Assembly (NCBI GenBank): GCA_021399435.1
Contig: JAJTUP010000022.1
Location: 434,001 to 498,000 of the forward strand
Length of the DNA: 64,000 nucleotides
Direction: 5' to 3'
Source of the DNA: Diaporthe sp. PMI_573
Taxonomy: Eukaryota; Ascomycota; Sordariomycetes; Diaporthales; Diaporthaceae
The notes below the pieces were generated by a model that saw only the letters and a program-made list of their open reading frames with translations, was not told the DNA's origin and did no database searches. Positions 11,005-22,444 of this stretch are shown piece by piece. A program made the translations under genes and the position numbers. Positions within the stretch are counted from its first letter, which is position 1, and each line of letters begins with the position of its first letter.

Positions 11005-12148
11005 TTATGACAGCAGCGTGCCTATAGTGGCAAGGTATGCGAACACAAGCAGCAATCGACGCCCCTCATCTTTCTCAGTCTCCTGTGCCAGAAGGCTGAT
11101 CAAAGAACACATTACAAGGACTACAGAAAGCCTGACCGTATTGGTGTCGAAATATACCAGAAGCCCCATCGGAATTACGAGCAAGGCGGATATACATAGC
11201 AGCGAAACCACCCCACCGATTCGTTTCAAGACCCTTTCGCTGTACCCATGATACTCGAAATCCTCCGTCTTCGAGCTTCGAGCTCGGAAGGGGCGCTCCA
11301 AGCCGCGTCGTCAGCTTGGAACTCTTCAAAGGTTCACTATTGCGGGATGTCTCACCAGGAAAAATGCGGTAGCAGTCGTGGCTGGCAGGGTCTCATGGAC
11401 GAACTTCTCGATAGGTCCTCTTTTGGGTTCAAGCATACGGAAGGCATCAACATCCTGATCATTGTACATCTGGCTGTGTGCATTGTTTTGCTTGTTCAGC
11501 CAGTCCTGCAGCGTCTTGAGTGCTTCTTCTCGTGGGCACTCATATTCGTTCACCATCTTCGCGTTGGCGAACGTGACGTCTGAAGTCGGGGTCAAATATC
11601 AGTTTTATCAGTCTAAACGTGGCAAGTGATACTCTACCATATTCTTGCATCTTCTTCCGAAGTTTTGTGGTCATTCTCTCCCACTTCTTATGCTCTCGCT
11701 TCCTCCGTCGCAGGCCGCAAGGCTCGACGTGGTGCTTGGCTTTTATCTTCTTCCTTTGGGCTTCCATTCTCATCAAGATTCGAAAGATCTGTGCAGCGAT
11801 GGAGTCAAGCACCAGCGATCTACCTGTCGGGAAAGCGGGATAGAAGTTGAAGCGGGGGTCGAAACTTTTCAGCCGAGCAAGACCCATTTGCCCGGTATCG
11901 TGTTCTGGACCAAGGAGCAGTCAATCTTCTGAGTCTCGTCAACATCTGAAACTTCAATATCACCAACCTGGATCTAGCTCATCTCCATAGGTTGAGAACG
12001 GTATCGTTGCCGAGCCCTGGTCATCCGATTCTCTGCCGTTGCTAGCTTGGCCGACCTCAGGTGTCATTGCCTCCGCAACACCTTGTGGCACTTGGTTGGC
12101 GTTAGTTCCCCTCTCCAAAATGTCAGCCCCATCGAATGCAATCGACAT
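11005..12148 (-). CDS. DUF6594-family integral membrane protein
   Basis: Four exons on the minus strand keep one frame: 12148-11968, 11904-11638, 11579-11356 and 11295-11005. Introns are 63, 58 and 60 bp, and the product is 320 residues. The central part has the family's N-terminal pattern (GLARLKSFDPRFNFYPAF, then a heptad-rich helix LDSIAAQIFRILMRMEAQ) and a basic segment. The C-terminal 100 residues carry two or three membrane helices (GVVSLLCISALLVIPMGLLV; LSVVLVMCSLISLL), a T-E-K-D-E-G-R loop and a last helix, as in DUF6594. Function is unknown for the family. These fungal genes are multicopy and often sit in variable regions. The start at 12148 is the first Met of exon 1; an extra upstream exon is possible because the frame stays open beyond it. 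Confidence 0.7.
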
Positions 12149-15100
12149 GATTGGTGATATGGATGAGGAAAGAGGTAATTGGCAACTCACAATCGAGGGC
12201 AACAGGTCGACTGGTCTGGATGGGCGGAAGCCCGCTTTATTATGGTACTCTCTTGTCCTCGAAGCTGCGCTTTCACAGGCTGCCTTGTTGTGGATGCCGT
12301 GAATGCCTCGGGCTCTCACCGGTGTTCAAAGAGGTTTTCGCGAAGACGATCAGCGCCAGCGGCCCGATCTATTGAACGCAGGCACCTGCCGTACAACACA
12401 TGAAGTCTTTCACTGCCGACACCATATTGAGGGTCAGTGTCGATCGAGCGAGTCAGAGCATGTGGTCGGTGCTTGGTGGGGGGAGGGTTCATAGAAGTCG
12501 GGCGTCAGCAGTCGAATATCGTCGTGCCGGTTGGCAGGTCTGTCGGCCCCCACCATGCAACGAGAATGGTCGACCTTGCGCCTCATTGGGCACATATCTC
12601 GAGATGCAGCGGTGATGGTGTCAAACGGCTTGTTAGCGCAGCGCAGCGCTGTTGGGACCGCCACGATCAAGGCAGACACGAGGAGACGCCCAGGCTCGGC
12701 ATCTTTAAGGAAGACTCCCGAGGTCAATGTCATTTGATTTCACACGTCTGCGCATCAAGAGGATGTCTCCGCAAAATTGATGTCTATTTGTGTCACAAAT
12801 GTGCTATTTCTTCAAAGTTATTGCTCAAACGCTAGGACTGGTGTCAGCCAATATTCGCGCAACTAAGACTGTCTCCCCAAAGACTAACCGCCAAGATGCT
12901 CAAGTATAAGCAGCCTCTCACTTGCTGAACCAAATTTCAACTTGCGAAAGGCATGAATGAATGTGAAACTTTTCCATGTGTGTAACCCTGGATATCTTGT
13001 TAGCAACACTCGTCTCAAGGACAAACCCCCGAGCGGTGTGTTAGATTTGCTGGAGGGAATTCACTCATACGAGGACCTCTGAATAAGCTTACATGCAGGT
13101 AATGCAGTTGCCAGCGCATATCATGCCGACCATAAGTTCGACCCGCCTAATTAACTGACGGCTGGCATTCTTCAATCTGGACCAAGGGGCCCTGCTTGGA
13201 GGAGTTGGAAGGCGGTGGCGGTGGCGGCTTGGGCGGCTCATTCGGGATCAATATGAGTGTACCTCGCTGGGAATCTGGAAGAAGCACATCATCAGAGGCT
13301 CCTGGTGTGTAGGCCATTTCAATGATGTTGTGTTAGAGAAGATCGATGTTTGATAAAGATGACTTATTAGCCTTGGGCCAAGAAGGTTGTCCTCCAGAAT
13401 TGAAAGCCTCTGCAAGTGGCTCCCTACAGGTTTTATATTTGAGCCAGCACTGGGCGGGCCTTCACCCCGGAATGATGATAGTCTCTTTCGAACATCTCAA
13501 TCCCAGCCTCAGAGACTCCAGACAGCCAAGACTTGTGGTCTTGGTACTGTCACGTTTCGGATACCATGGACTACGTTGCAATATTGGCCAGCGAGATCCG
13601 TGCGGCTTGATGCATGTCAACCCTGGCTTAGTCTCTATCACGATGTCAGGGAAATTTTCGATGGACTCAGGTGAGAATAATTGAGAAAGTTTTATGAATG
13701 ACCGTCTGCTGTTAGTCCCGTGTGAATGACCCAAGACACGATGAGACGTTGAATGCACGTGAAGAGTCCCTGTCCAGGAACACGCATAGCGCCATTTGCA
13801 CCGTCTGTGCTCACCCAATCATCTCATTAGGTTTTGGAGTTTACGATCCTTCGATGCAGGGGATAGCGCTGGTTTGCCTTTTTTTTCCTTTTTTTTTTTC
13901 CCTTCGCCTGACGAGGCAAGCCTTCATTGAATGGCGGGAGCCTGATCTGGGCTGTGAAATAGTAGAACCTACACAGGGGCTCGACTATCAACTCGAGGAT
14001 GGCTTCACGCTCTATGACATCCGAAGTCCCAGCTAGGAGAGTCTATCAGAAGAATCACACTTGGCAGGACATCGTTTCCATGCGCTAATACTACACTGGA
14101 GATAACGAAGACATCTGAGAGCCGAGCCGGCAGCCTGCCGTACTGGCGGAAATTGTAATACAGCGTGGCCACTCTCGCTTGATCTATCCCCTGCACTTGG
14201 TTAAGGACGGATCCTCGGATTCTGTGGGCTTGTATTAGCAGGATGGGAACATTCTAGAAGGAGATTGATCTGAGATGAGGTCCACTGCAAAGGCTACAAT
14301 CATATGCAATGCCCCATGCAAGCTAGATCATACTAGTACATAGAGGGGCCTTGCCTGGGAAACCATTCTTGCCTGAGGGAATCATCTATCAAGTGCGGCG
14401 GCACTCCAACATTTGCAAGAAATGTACGGAGCGGATGATCCCCCACGGACTGGAGACATGAGCCGCCAGGCTCTCAGTTCCGATCGCTCTTCGGGGGGGG
14501 GGTCGTGTCATAGGTAGGCCGGCCGTCACCTCGCAGGCAGCATGTTTCAAGGAAAGGACATCAGTGTGATCAATTGGAAGAGGTGAGTCAGATACGTGCG
14601 GTAACTTGCTCGTAGGTTTGTTTCACATCTCTGTGCGCTTCTGAATGATTGCTGACAGCGAACTGTTTCTTTGCCCGCAATTGCTACTTCTCTCGGGCAT
14701 TCAGTCCCAGTCGCTGAGGTCACACACGAACCACAGCGACCCCCTCCCAACCACCGGAATTTTCCACGTTCTAAGTACTCGTGACTACCCAGGTACCTGG
14801 AACCAAGCCAACAATCACACTGTGCTCTTATTAGTCTAATGGTTCTCATACCCGGGGAAGAAATACTGATATCAAGGGCATTTATGCGGTCTGCACTGAC
14901 ACGAGCATATCTAATACGGCTAGCAAATACTGCTTTGATACTCAGACTGCCTTTCTCGGCGATAAATTAATATCTAGTCTTTAAAATCGCTGCTGCTGGT
15001 ACATGACAATACCAGAAGCTCGACATTGACCCCTGCCGACCACGAAATGTGCCGTTGTGGTCTATATCAACACACATGCGTGCAAGGAAAACCCACTGCA

Positions 15101-15217
15101 CTAGGACTAGCATGGACAAATATATGACACTTCATAATCACCTCAGTGTCCATCTCACTTTCAGTCTACACCAGTTGTACGTACCCTTGTTTGTACTGTA
15201 CTAAGCCCACGCCTCTC
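12149..15217. other. Gene-poor interval
   Basis: No gene I can support over 3 kb. A 56-codon minus-strand frame at 13317-13147 has a good start context and a Pro-rich end (PPKPPPPPPS), with a TATA-like CAAATATAAA about 110 bp upstream, but nothing confirms it. There is a T-rich run at about 13880-13900 and a G9 run near 14494. Confidence 0.4.
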
Positions 15218-15782
15218 ATGCACCCTGCGGAACGCAATCTCGACAACCGGCCGCGACATTGGAAGGATGACCCAAAGATTTTCCTGTACGCTTGGGCCCG
15301 GGAGATTATGCGCTACAGAAGTGCAGATCCTGAGGTGGCAGAGAGCGTCGCGTTGGCTTGCCCCTGGCCACTGGGCATGGTGCGTGCGGCACAGCTCGAG
15401 GCAAACAGTGCGCGCGCCATCGACGGGGTCACAATAGAGAGCACCGTTCAAGGTTTTCTCCAGGGCTTGGTCTCATACGAAATGACATTGAGTGAGTCAG
15501 AGGGCTGAGAGTGCCGCAGTGAATCCCGCGAAGCCACCACCCAGGTGCTATGGTCCTCTCACACCGTTGCACAACGGTTGGAATCCTGGTCCGGATGGAA
15601 CTGCCAAATTACCGATGCATGCAGGAGAGGCCAACTTCAATGACCTAGCCCAACTGAGGCTCGTGTGTGTTGGTTGGGGGGGAGCGAATGTGTCTGCTGA
15701 TCAAGCCACAACGTTCTTCAACGACCATCAGCCAGGGCAGGAACCCCGACAAGGCAACACGCCATGGACTTTGCATCTGTGA
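15218..15782 (+). CDS. Hypothetical protein (two-exon model, weak)
   Basis: Exon 1 (15218-15495) begins at an ATG and reads protein-like (PRHWKDDPKIFLYAWAREI). A 49-bp intron with a weak GTCAGA donor and CACCCAG acceptor joins it in phase to 15545-15782, giving 171 residues. I recognise no domain. Both exons lack stops and have balanced composition, which is the only support. The frame could be chance; no conserved motif confirms the junction. Confidence 0.3.
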
Positions 15783-15912
15783 GCTGACAGTAATCTCATC
15801 ATGTATTAAATTCTAGGCTAGCATTATCCAAGCGTTCAGGTGCGCGGGCAGTGTGGCACTGCCCCTGCCTAATTCCAGGTGCCGAAATTTCATGGCCCAG
15901 CCTGCCCGTCAC

Positions 15913-18507
15913 TCAACCCACCCATTGGAACTTGCTTTGGCGGAGCATGTGAATGAGCCCCATGGGAAGAAGCCCCTTCTCGACCACATTCAGGCCACCG
16001 AAACGAGCTATCATGTCCTTACTGAACAACTGGAGGACCCATTGATCATAGCCGGACAACTCATTCCACTGGTGTGGTTCAAGCACGGCCTTGATCGCAC
16101 CCTTGAGCGTCAAGTTCTTGGGCGTGGGCTCCTCCATCAATACCCGGAAAGTGCATCCCAGCGTCTCGCCAAGACGTTCACGGTATGAGCGGAACTCCTC
16201 AAGGCTCATGAAAGGCTCGTCCTCGAGTTCGCTGAAATCGTAGTCCCTGGAAATTGTCCTCAGCCGCCTTGCGTCGCTCTCAAATCGGGCTTTGGCATTC
16301 CGCCAGTCCCTTGCCTCTCGTTCGAAAAACGCGTCCATCTTCTTTTGCGGATCTTCCACCACTGTGTCGCGGACGAGGCAGAGGCCGACGAAGGGGTTCT
16401 TGAGGCCCAAGCCGCCAAAATCGGGGGGGAAGTAGATATATCCGTCTGGAATATCTGACAACGGCATGTCGAAGCGTTGCGCGATCATCTTCTTCAGGTA
16501 CGCACCGACGCCACCAGGAGTGTCGGGGAACAACTTCTGCTGGATCCGTTGGAAAGTTTCCAGCATGCTGTCGACATGCGCCCGGGCAGAACAATTCGCA
16601 GGCTTGCCAAAGAAGTTGGAGAAGAAGCGCGCCCCGTAAGTATTCCAAGCCTGAATCCAGTTGAAAACAGTCTTGCAGGCGTCCAGCTGGATCCGAAGCT
16701 CTTCGATATGCTTGTCAACTTCGTCTTGGTCGATGACGAAATGTCCGGTATGTCGATCAAGCTTCAGGAAACCCCAAGTGACATCGCCTTCTGGCAGACC
16801 TGAGGCAAGACGAGAGTCTAACGATCCCTCGACCTGCAGAATCGGAGCCGACCCTGTCTTTTCGAGATTGAAATCGAGACCGAGAACACTCGCACACTCG
16901 CCCAAGACCTCCCAGCCCTTGACGCAAGCCTCCGTGTTCCCCCAGAGCCACATGTCATCATGCAATCTGTACAAACGAGTCCCATCGGCCTTCTGGTTGA
17001 CTGCAAAATCGACGCAGAACAGCAGCGCCTCGCCAAACACATCCGCAAGCGGGGTGCTAAGCGGGGTGCCCCGTCTACGAATGCGACTGGGAGCATCCTC
17101 CGGGTCCTGCTTGAACCTCAGGGGTGCCTCGAGAACCTTGATGAAGAACTCGATCCAGTCGGCACCAACGCCGAAGAACTCTAGAACAGCGGCGATAGAA
17201 GAGTGGGGAATGCTGGGACCGAACCACTTGAAGTCTGAGCGAATGACTGTGATGTCCTTGCCGAAACGCCTCTGCAAAAGAACGTCTGCCTCGACCATAT
17301 GGAGAAGGTGTTGGACGACATCAATGTGACTCTTCCTTGTGTCTCCGGTCTCGGCATCGTCCTTTGACCCGTAAGCGCCCCGCTTCTCCTCGAAAGACTT
17401 CGGCAGCTGATCGAGGAATATATCATCCTCAAACTGGCTTTGCTTTGTTGCTTCCATCGTTCCCGGAATCGCTCCACTACCATCGAGTTCGTCTGATATG
17501 TCGAGGAAGAAGTGTATGCGCTGCTTGTCCCTGCTGTCGAGAGGGTCGAGACTCGGCTTCCACACGTCGAGAAGTCCCCGAAATCTGCTATGCAACTCGA
17601 CAGCCCAGCGCATGCCGATGTAATGGAGGAAAATGGATTGGAGAAGATCCTCGTCAGGGTAGAAGCGGTACCGTCCATTGAGCTGCCGCCGCTGGTCGAT
17701 CACCAAGTCGCTCTCCCACGACCAAGTCTTGCGAGTAGCCATCCGCATGTTCAAAACATCGGCAATCTCTTTCAAGACAGTTTCATTCCCCACGAAGTCC
17801 TTCAGTGTTGATCTCTTCGCATCTGTCAGGACATCACTTCGAAGCATGCCGTTGATTGTGGTGGTGAGACTGTCGACATTGAAGTGAGGGTTGACCAACC
17901 AGTTGTCCTGGAATTGCTTCAGGTCCCTCCTCAACTCGGAGAGATGATCCTTGACATCCTCTTCGGTCTCGAAAACGGAACTCAAAAATGACTTGATTGC
18001 ATCCTTGTCCGTCGTCTTGGGGGCGAACACATATTCTTCCCACGTCGCTCGCTGAACTCGGGCTTCATCGCGGCCCACCGACACGGAGGCAGCGTCGGCG
18101 TCATTCTCATGATCCTTGCCTGCCGATATCCACTCATTTACAAGCTGTCCGTACAGTGAAGCGAACTTGTACCGGTTGGATTGGACTTGCAATTCGTTGC
18201 GGACCAAAGACTCGTACTCTTGGATAAAAGCATCCGTGACGGCTGGGTCATGCTGGGCCTGCTGGATGAAACGGTTGAGGTTTTCCAGGGACATCATGGG
18301 ATTCAGTGTGGAGGATGTCATGCTAGGTAGCTCTTTGAACCCCTCGACGAGCTCACGGGCACGCTTGATGTGATCCGTGTGAGCATCGGCACTGTCGATG
18401 AGGAGTCGCTTTCTGCTGTTGTAGGCATCTTTCTGCTTGTCAAGCTGAGAAAGTTTGGTGTTGGTGATTGACAGGAGAGTCTGGGAAAGAATTTCTGAGG
18501 AAGCCAT
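15913..18507 (-). CDS. rvt: RVT: single-copy cellular reverse transcriptase-related protein
   Basis: Intact intron-less 864-residue protein with reverse-transcriptase core motifs in order. Motif A is at about 425 (IRSDFKWFGPSIPHSS, Asp425). The RGTPLS strand lies near 480, followed by FGEALLFCVDFAVNQ. Motif C is RLHDDMWLW with Asp517 and Asp518. The motif D-like NLEKTG is near 547-552. So the three catalytic aspartates are present. A long N-terminal helical region (1-250) and an insertion before the palm match the fungal rvt family, described as cellular genes distinct from retrotransposons. No endonuclease, RNase H, gag or terminal repeat lies nearby. The Neurospora protein polymerises nucleotides in vitro; its biological role is unresolved. 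The gene is divergent from the APC6 gene. Confidence 0.9.
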   Translation of the reverse strand: MASSEILSQTLLSITNTKLSQLDKQKDAYNSRKRLLIDSADAHTDHIKRARELVEGFKELPSMTSSTLNPMMSLENLNRFIQQAQHDPAVTDAFIQEYESLVRNELQVQSNRYKFASLYGQLVNEWISAGKDHENDADAASVSVGRDEARVQRATWEEYVFAPKTTDKDAIKSFLSSVFETEEDVKDHLSELRRDLKQFQDNWLVNPHFNVDSLTTTINGMLRSDVLTDAKRSTLKDFVGNETVLKEIADVLNMRMATRKTWSWESDLVIDQRRQLNGRYRFYPDEDLLQSIFLHYIGMRWAVELHSRFRGLLDVWKPSLDPLDSRDKQRIHFFLDISDELDGSGAIPGTMEATKQSQFEDDIFLDQLPKSFEEKRGAYGSKDDAETGDTRKSHIDVVQHLLHMVEADVLLQRRFGKDITVIRSDFKWFGPSIPHSSIAAVLEFFGVGADWIEFFIKVLEAPLRFKQDPEDAPSRIRRRGTPLSTPLADVFGEALLFCVDFAVNQKADGTRLYRLHDDMWLWGNTEACVKGWEVLGECASVLGLDFNLEKTGSAPILQVEGSLDSRLASGLPEGDVTWGFLKLDRHTGHFVIDQDEVDKHIEELRIQLDACKTVFNWIQAWNTYGARFFSNFFGKPANCSARAHVDSMLETFQRIQQKLFPDTPGGVGAYLKKMIAQRFDMPLSDIPDGYIYFPPDFGGLGLKNPFVGLCLVRDTVVEDPQKKMDAFFEREARDWRNAKARFESDARRLRTISRDYDFSELEDEPFMSLEEFRSYRERLGETLGCTFRVLMEEPTPKNLTLKGAIKAVLEPHQWNELSGYDQWVLQLFSKDMIARFGGLNVVEKGLLPMGLIHMLRQSKFQWVG

Positions 18508-19482
18508 GGTCTGTCGATGATATTTTGCGCAGAATTCGGAGTCTTTTTGAGAGTATCACCTGAGGTTGGGCTGATGAGAAAAGAGGAGGCAGTGGACATA
18601 GTTGGGCCGAATTGGATGGTACTTATACTATCTGTGCTCTAAATACAAAGTCATGGAAGCATTTCATGAATTATTGCTCTAAAAACCAAAAGGTCTCATC
18701 TGAGTTGGCCTCAGACCGGTGGGGTGCGATAAGGAGAGGCTTGTTCCATGCTCCGGCGTGAGGCCAACGATGAGGCCAAACACTGTCATTTTGGCTGCAG
18801 GGTTTATCCAAGCCTGACAAAGCCGAGCAAAGGCTGCCAGCACACCTGGTAGCATCATGACCAGCTTTTGCAACAGTCCAAAGACAATGGAAATTTGGCT
18901 TTGTAGCGGTGATGACTTTCCATGCATCTGATCTGGCCCTTCTCAGTTGGTCTCATTTGCAACACCCTGGATCACTTGGCCCTGAGCTCCTCCCTGCTCT
19001 AGTGAACTTGGAAAGTAGACAGTTGAACATTGTAACAGCCCTGGAGGATAGAACGAGTCGAAAAGCTAGGTCATCTTCGCAAGCAATGGTGGCACTGAGA
19101 GTGCCAGTAGGCAAAAGAAAATGAAAGAGAAGCAAGCGCTTGACACTATGATGATGTGCCACACAGCAAGGCTTGTACCACAGTACACAGTGTAGGGTGC
19201 CTGGTTCAGTTGAGTGCGCTGTAGCTAGTGGACTCAGTGGTAAACTAAGATAAGCGATAAGAGATGGGTGTCCTGGCCAACAACCGGGCCAAACAGCGCG
19301 TGAGATCATGGGAATTCGCTAGTCAGATGTCTTGTTGACATCCAGATGCTCCATTTCAATTGCCGCCGGGTCTATTCTCTAACGATTGCCCCGCCCCCCG
19401 ACCTCGGCTGCCGACGATCAGGGACCCACCGCAGCTCCTCTAGCTCTTTGAAACCGGAAAACCTGGTACACAATTGCCCATC
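18508..19482. promoter_or_regulatory. Divergent promoter region rvt / APC6
   Basis: 975 bp between the start codons of two divergently transcribed genes. It holds no supported coding frame and must contain both promoters and 5' leaders. Confidence 0.5.
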
Positions 19483-21444
19483 ATGTCATCAGACAGTGGC
19501 GAGGCAGACAACACCAAAATGGAGGGGTTCCTGCGAAACTGGAGGCAGACCGCCTTCAATTCCGGCCAATTCCAGACAGCAATCTTCATTGGCGACAAAC
19601 TGCTGGCTCTCACAAGTAAGGTGTTCCATGCTTGGCCCGCGCGAGATCCGAACCTTTCCTAACCAGTGTTGCGTGCAGATGACGACAACGACGCCTTCTG
19701 GATGGCCCAAGTCCACTTCTCGACCGGCAATTATACCCGTGCCCAACGTTTCCTCGAAAGCAGGGACCTAGTCCGAAGAAATCCATCCTGCCAGTACCTT
19801 GCAGCACACTGCCTCGTCAAACAATCGCGCTTCGACGAGGCGCTGACCGTGTTGGGAGATCGCGACCCCACCTACCTGATCCATTCGAAGGAGACCAGCA
19901 AGCGCAAAACACATTCGGGAACCAGTGGCAGAGCAGGGAGCACCTTGAAATCGTCACGCGATACACAGAGAGATGCGGAAGCGATCAATCGCCGATATGA
20001 AGCTGGAATGTGCTATCTGCGAGGCATCTGCCATGCCAAGCTGAATGCCTTTGATCGCGCAAAGGAGTGCTACAAGAATGCCGTTCGGATCGATGTCCAA
20101 TGCTTCGAGGCCTTCAACCAGCTGACCAAGAATGCCCTGTTGTCGTCAGAGGAGGAGTGGGAGTTCCTCCACTCGCTTGACTTCGATTCGATCAGCACTG
20201 CGGGTGACCCTGACGCCTCCCAGGAGATAGCCAGTTATGTCGAAATGCTCTACAGCACTCGCTTGTCCAAATACCAAAACCAAGACGCCTTCAACACGGC
20301 CTGTGAGAGTCTGGCCACTCACTACAAGCTCAAGGACAACGCAGATCTCCTCTTGGCCAGGGCAGACCTGCTCTATACCCAATCCCGCTACAGAGATGCT
20401 CTTGAGATCACCAACGTGATACTTGCCGATGACAAGTATAATTTCAGCGTCTATCCAATTCATTTGGCATGTCTTTATGAACTGAAAGAGAAAAATCTCC
20501 TGTTCTTGGTCGCACATGAACTTGCTGACAGCCACCCTGAGGAACCCTGCACTTGGCTTGCTGTTGCTATTTATTACTACCTGACGGGGAAAATTGCCGA
20601 AGCACGTCGCTACTTCAGTAAAGCCAGCATGATGGATGCTCACTTCGGCCCTGCCTGGATCGGTTTTGCGCATACGTTCGCTGCAGAAGGCGAACATGAC
20701 CAAGCTATCTCAGCCTACTCCACTGCCGCGAGGTTGTTCATGGGAACGCATCTACCACAGGTGTTTCTGGGCATGCAACATCACGCTATGAACAACATGA
20801 CTGTGGCGGAGGAGTTTCTCAACACGGCCTATGGACTGTGCAAGACAGACCCATTGCTTCTGAACGAAATTGGGATTGTGTACTATCACCAGAATCGCCT
20901 CAAGGAGGCGGTGGACTACTTCAAGCAGTCTCTTGCGATCGCTGAGGAGATTGACAGCGATCCACAAGCATGGATCGTGGCGCGAACCAATCTAGGCCAT
21001 GCCTACCGACGACAGCGAAAATCTCAGCAGGCCCTCGACGAGTTCGACATGGTTCTACGGGAGGGTGGCAAGGACGCGCCCATTTTCTGCGCGAAGGGCT
21101 TGATTTACCTCGATACTGGGAAGCCAGAGGAGGCGGTTAATGTCTTGCACGAAGCGCTGGCCATACATCCCCAGGACCCGATTGCAACCGAGCTTCTGGT
21201 GAAAGCATTGGACGAGTGCTCCAACTCCGGCCACATCATGGGCGAAATTACTGATGACGCAGAGTTGGCCGGGTTTGAGCAGGTGCTGGAACAGCGCAAG
21301 CACGCAGCAACCTCGAAGCTGGCGGCCAAGCTCAATGGCTCCCAGAACAAAAGCAAGGGCAAAGGCAAGGAGAAAGCGGTAGCAAGAGGCGTGTCCCAGC
21401 CCGAGGGAAGGCCAAGCTTGATGGAAATGAGTGACGACAACTAA
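19483..21444 (+). CDS. cut9: Anaphase-promoting complex subunit 6 (CDC16/Cut9)
   Basis: Two exons (19483-19615 and 19679-21444; 63-bp intron) give 632 residues. The N terminus LRNWRQTAFNSGQFQTAIFIG and the junction sequence NDDNDAFWMAQVHF are typical of CDC16/Cut9. The rest is an array of tetratricopeptide repeats from about residue 50 to 560, clear in AWIGFAHTFAAEGEHDQAIS and NEIGIVYYHQNRLKEAVDYF. A basic, Lys/Gly-rich tail closes the protein. In the APC/C ubiquitin ligase this subunit forms a TPR homodimer scaffold needed for cyclin B and securin destruction at mitosis, in the nucleus. The start is the ATG at 19483, 133 nt before the donor. A shorter N-terminal extension would need a non-ATG codon. 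Confidence 0.93.
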
Positions 21445-22444
21445 TTCTATAATGAGGTTTTGACGCAAGGTTTTAGGCATTTTCAAGGCGTCTCGGCATG
21501 CATCTCGGTAGGCGTATAGGGGCCGGTTCGCGATTCTCAGCATTGTCAAAGGAGCAGATGGCTTCAAATGGTGTGGCATCCTGGAGGATAGATACCAAAT
21601 TATACCAGCAACTTTGTTGGGGGCTAGCATCTTATTGTTTCAATCATCCAGATCACCATGTGTTCGAGCACAGATTGGCTTAATTCAACCCGTCGCTTGC
21701 ACCCTGGTCGGCATCTTCTCATTGATGCTATTTTGGTTTTCCAAGGCTCTGTTTCGATCCACTACCACGGGAGCCCGGCTCATATTTTGGCATTGCGCGC
21801 TTAGATACAGCCACTCACAGCGCTCGAGTTGACGCCGAAGCGCCACGAGGGATATCTACAAGGCCGCACGATCTTGACCTGCTTCATGTCCACAATGGGC
21901 TTTTTCAAAATGAGGCTTTGGACTCGTTGTTGATATTATCATCAAAGATTGTTCTTTGAATTCTCTGACACACGTTGTTGTTCTTGATGAGTCCTGGAGA
22001 GGCCACAGCCATCATCGCCGGAAGCTACAGCGGAGCGTGATTGAACTGCCGGCGCAACGACGCCGGGCGGGCCCTGCTGACCGGGCAGTGCCATAGATCG
22101 CGACCCAGCATCACGGGCGGCTCGCTCTTGGAGTGGATTAACAATGCAACTGTTGGTGATGGCCAGTTCGGCAATCTGGATTGATTAGCGGCTTGACTAT
22201 GGTTGCTCGAGGCCCACCATGCATGCGCTGCAATGCTACGCCGTAGTGCTGCAGCATGCCCGTCCGTGTCGTGCAGCGACAGTTTGTATGCAAGAGCTTG
22301 GTTCCCTCCAGGTAGGGTGACAGAATATTCTCGCACAACTTTGTATCTACTTGTTTTCCCGTTCTTGTCTCTCATTTCTTTTTTGTTCTTCTCTCCCCTT
22401 GGTCGGGTCTTTTTGGCCTGGGAGGGTAGCACTGAGTTGCTGTT
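21445..22444. other. Intergenic
   Basis: 1 kb between APC6 and the DUF3433 relic. A pyrimidine-rich stretch at 22350-22410 could be leader or promoter of the relic. No coding frame is supported. Confidence 0.5.

Noticed and set aside
15913..18507. Retrotransposon interpretation of the reverse-transcriptase gene
   Set aside because: No terminal repeats, gag, integrase, endonuclease or RNase H in the flanks; motif details match the cellular rvt family instead.
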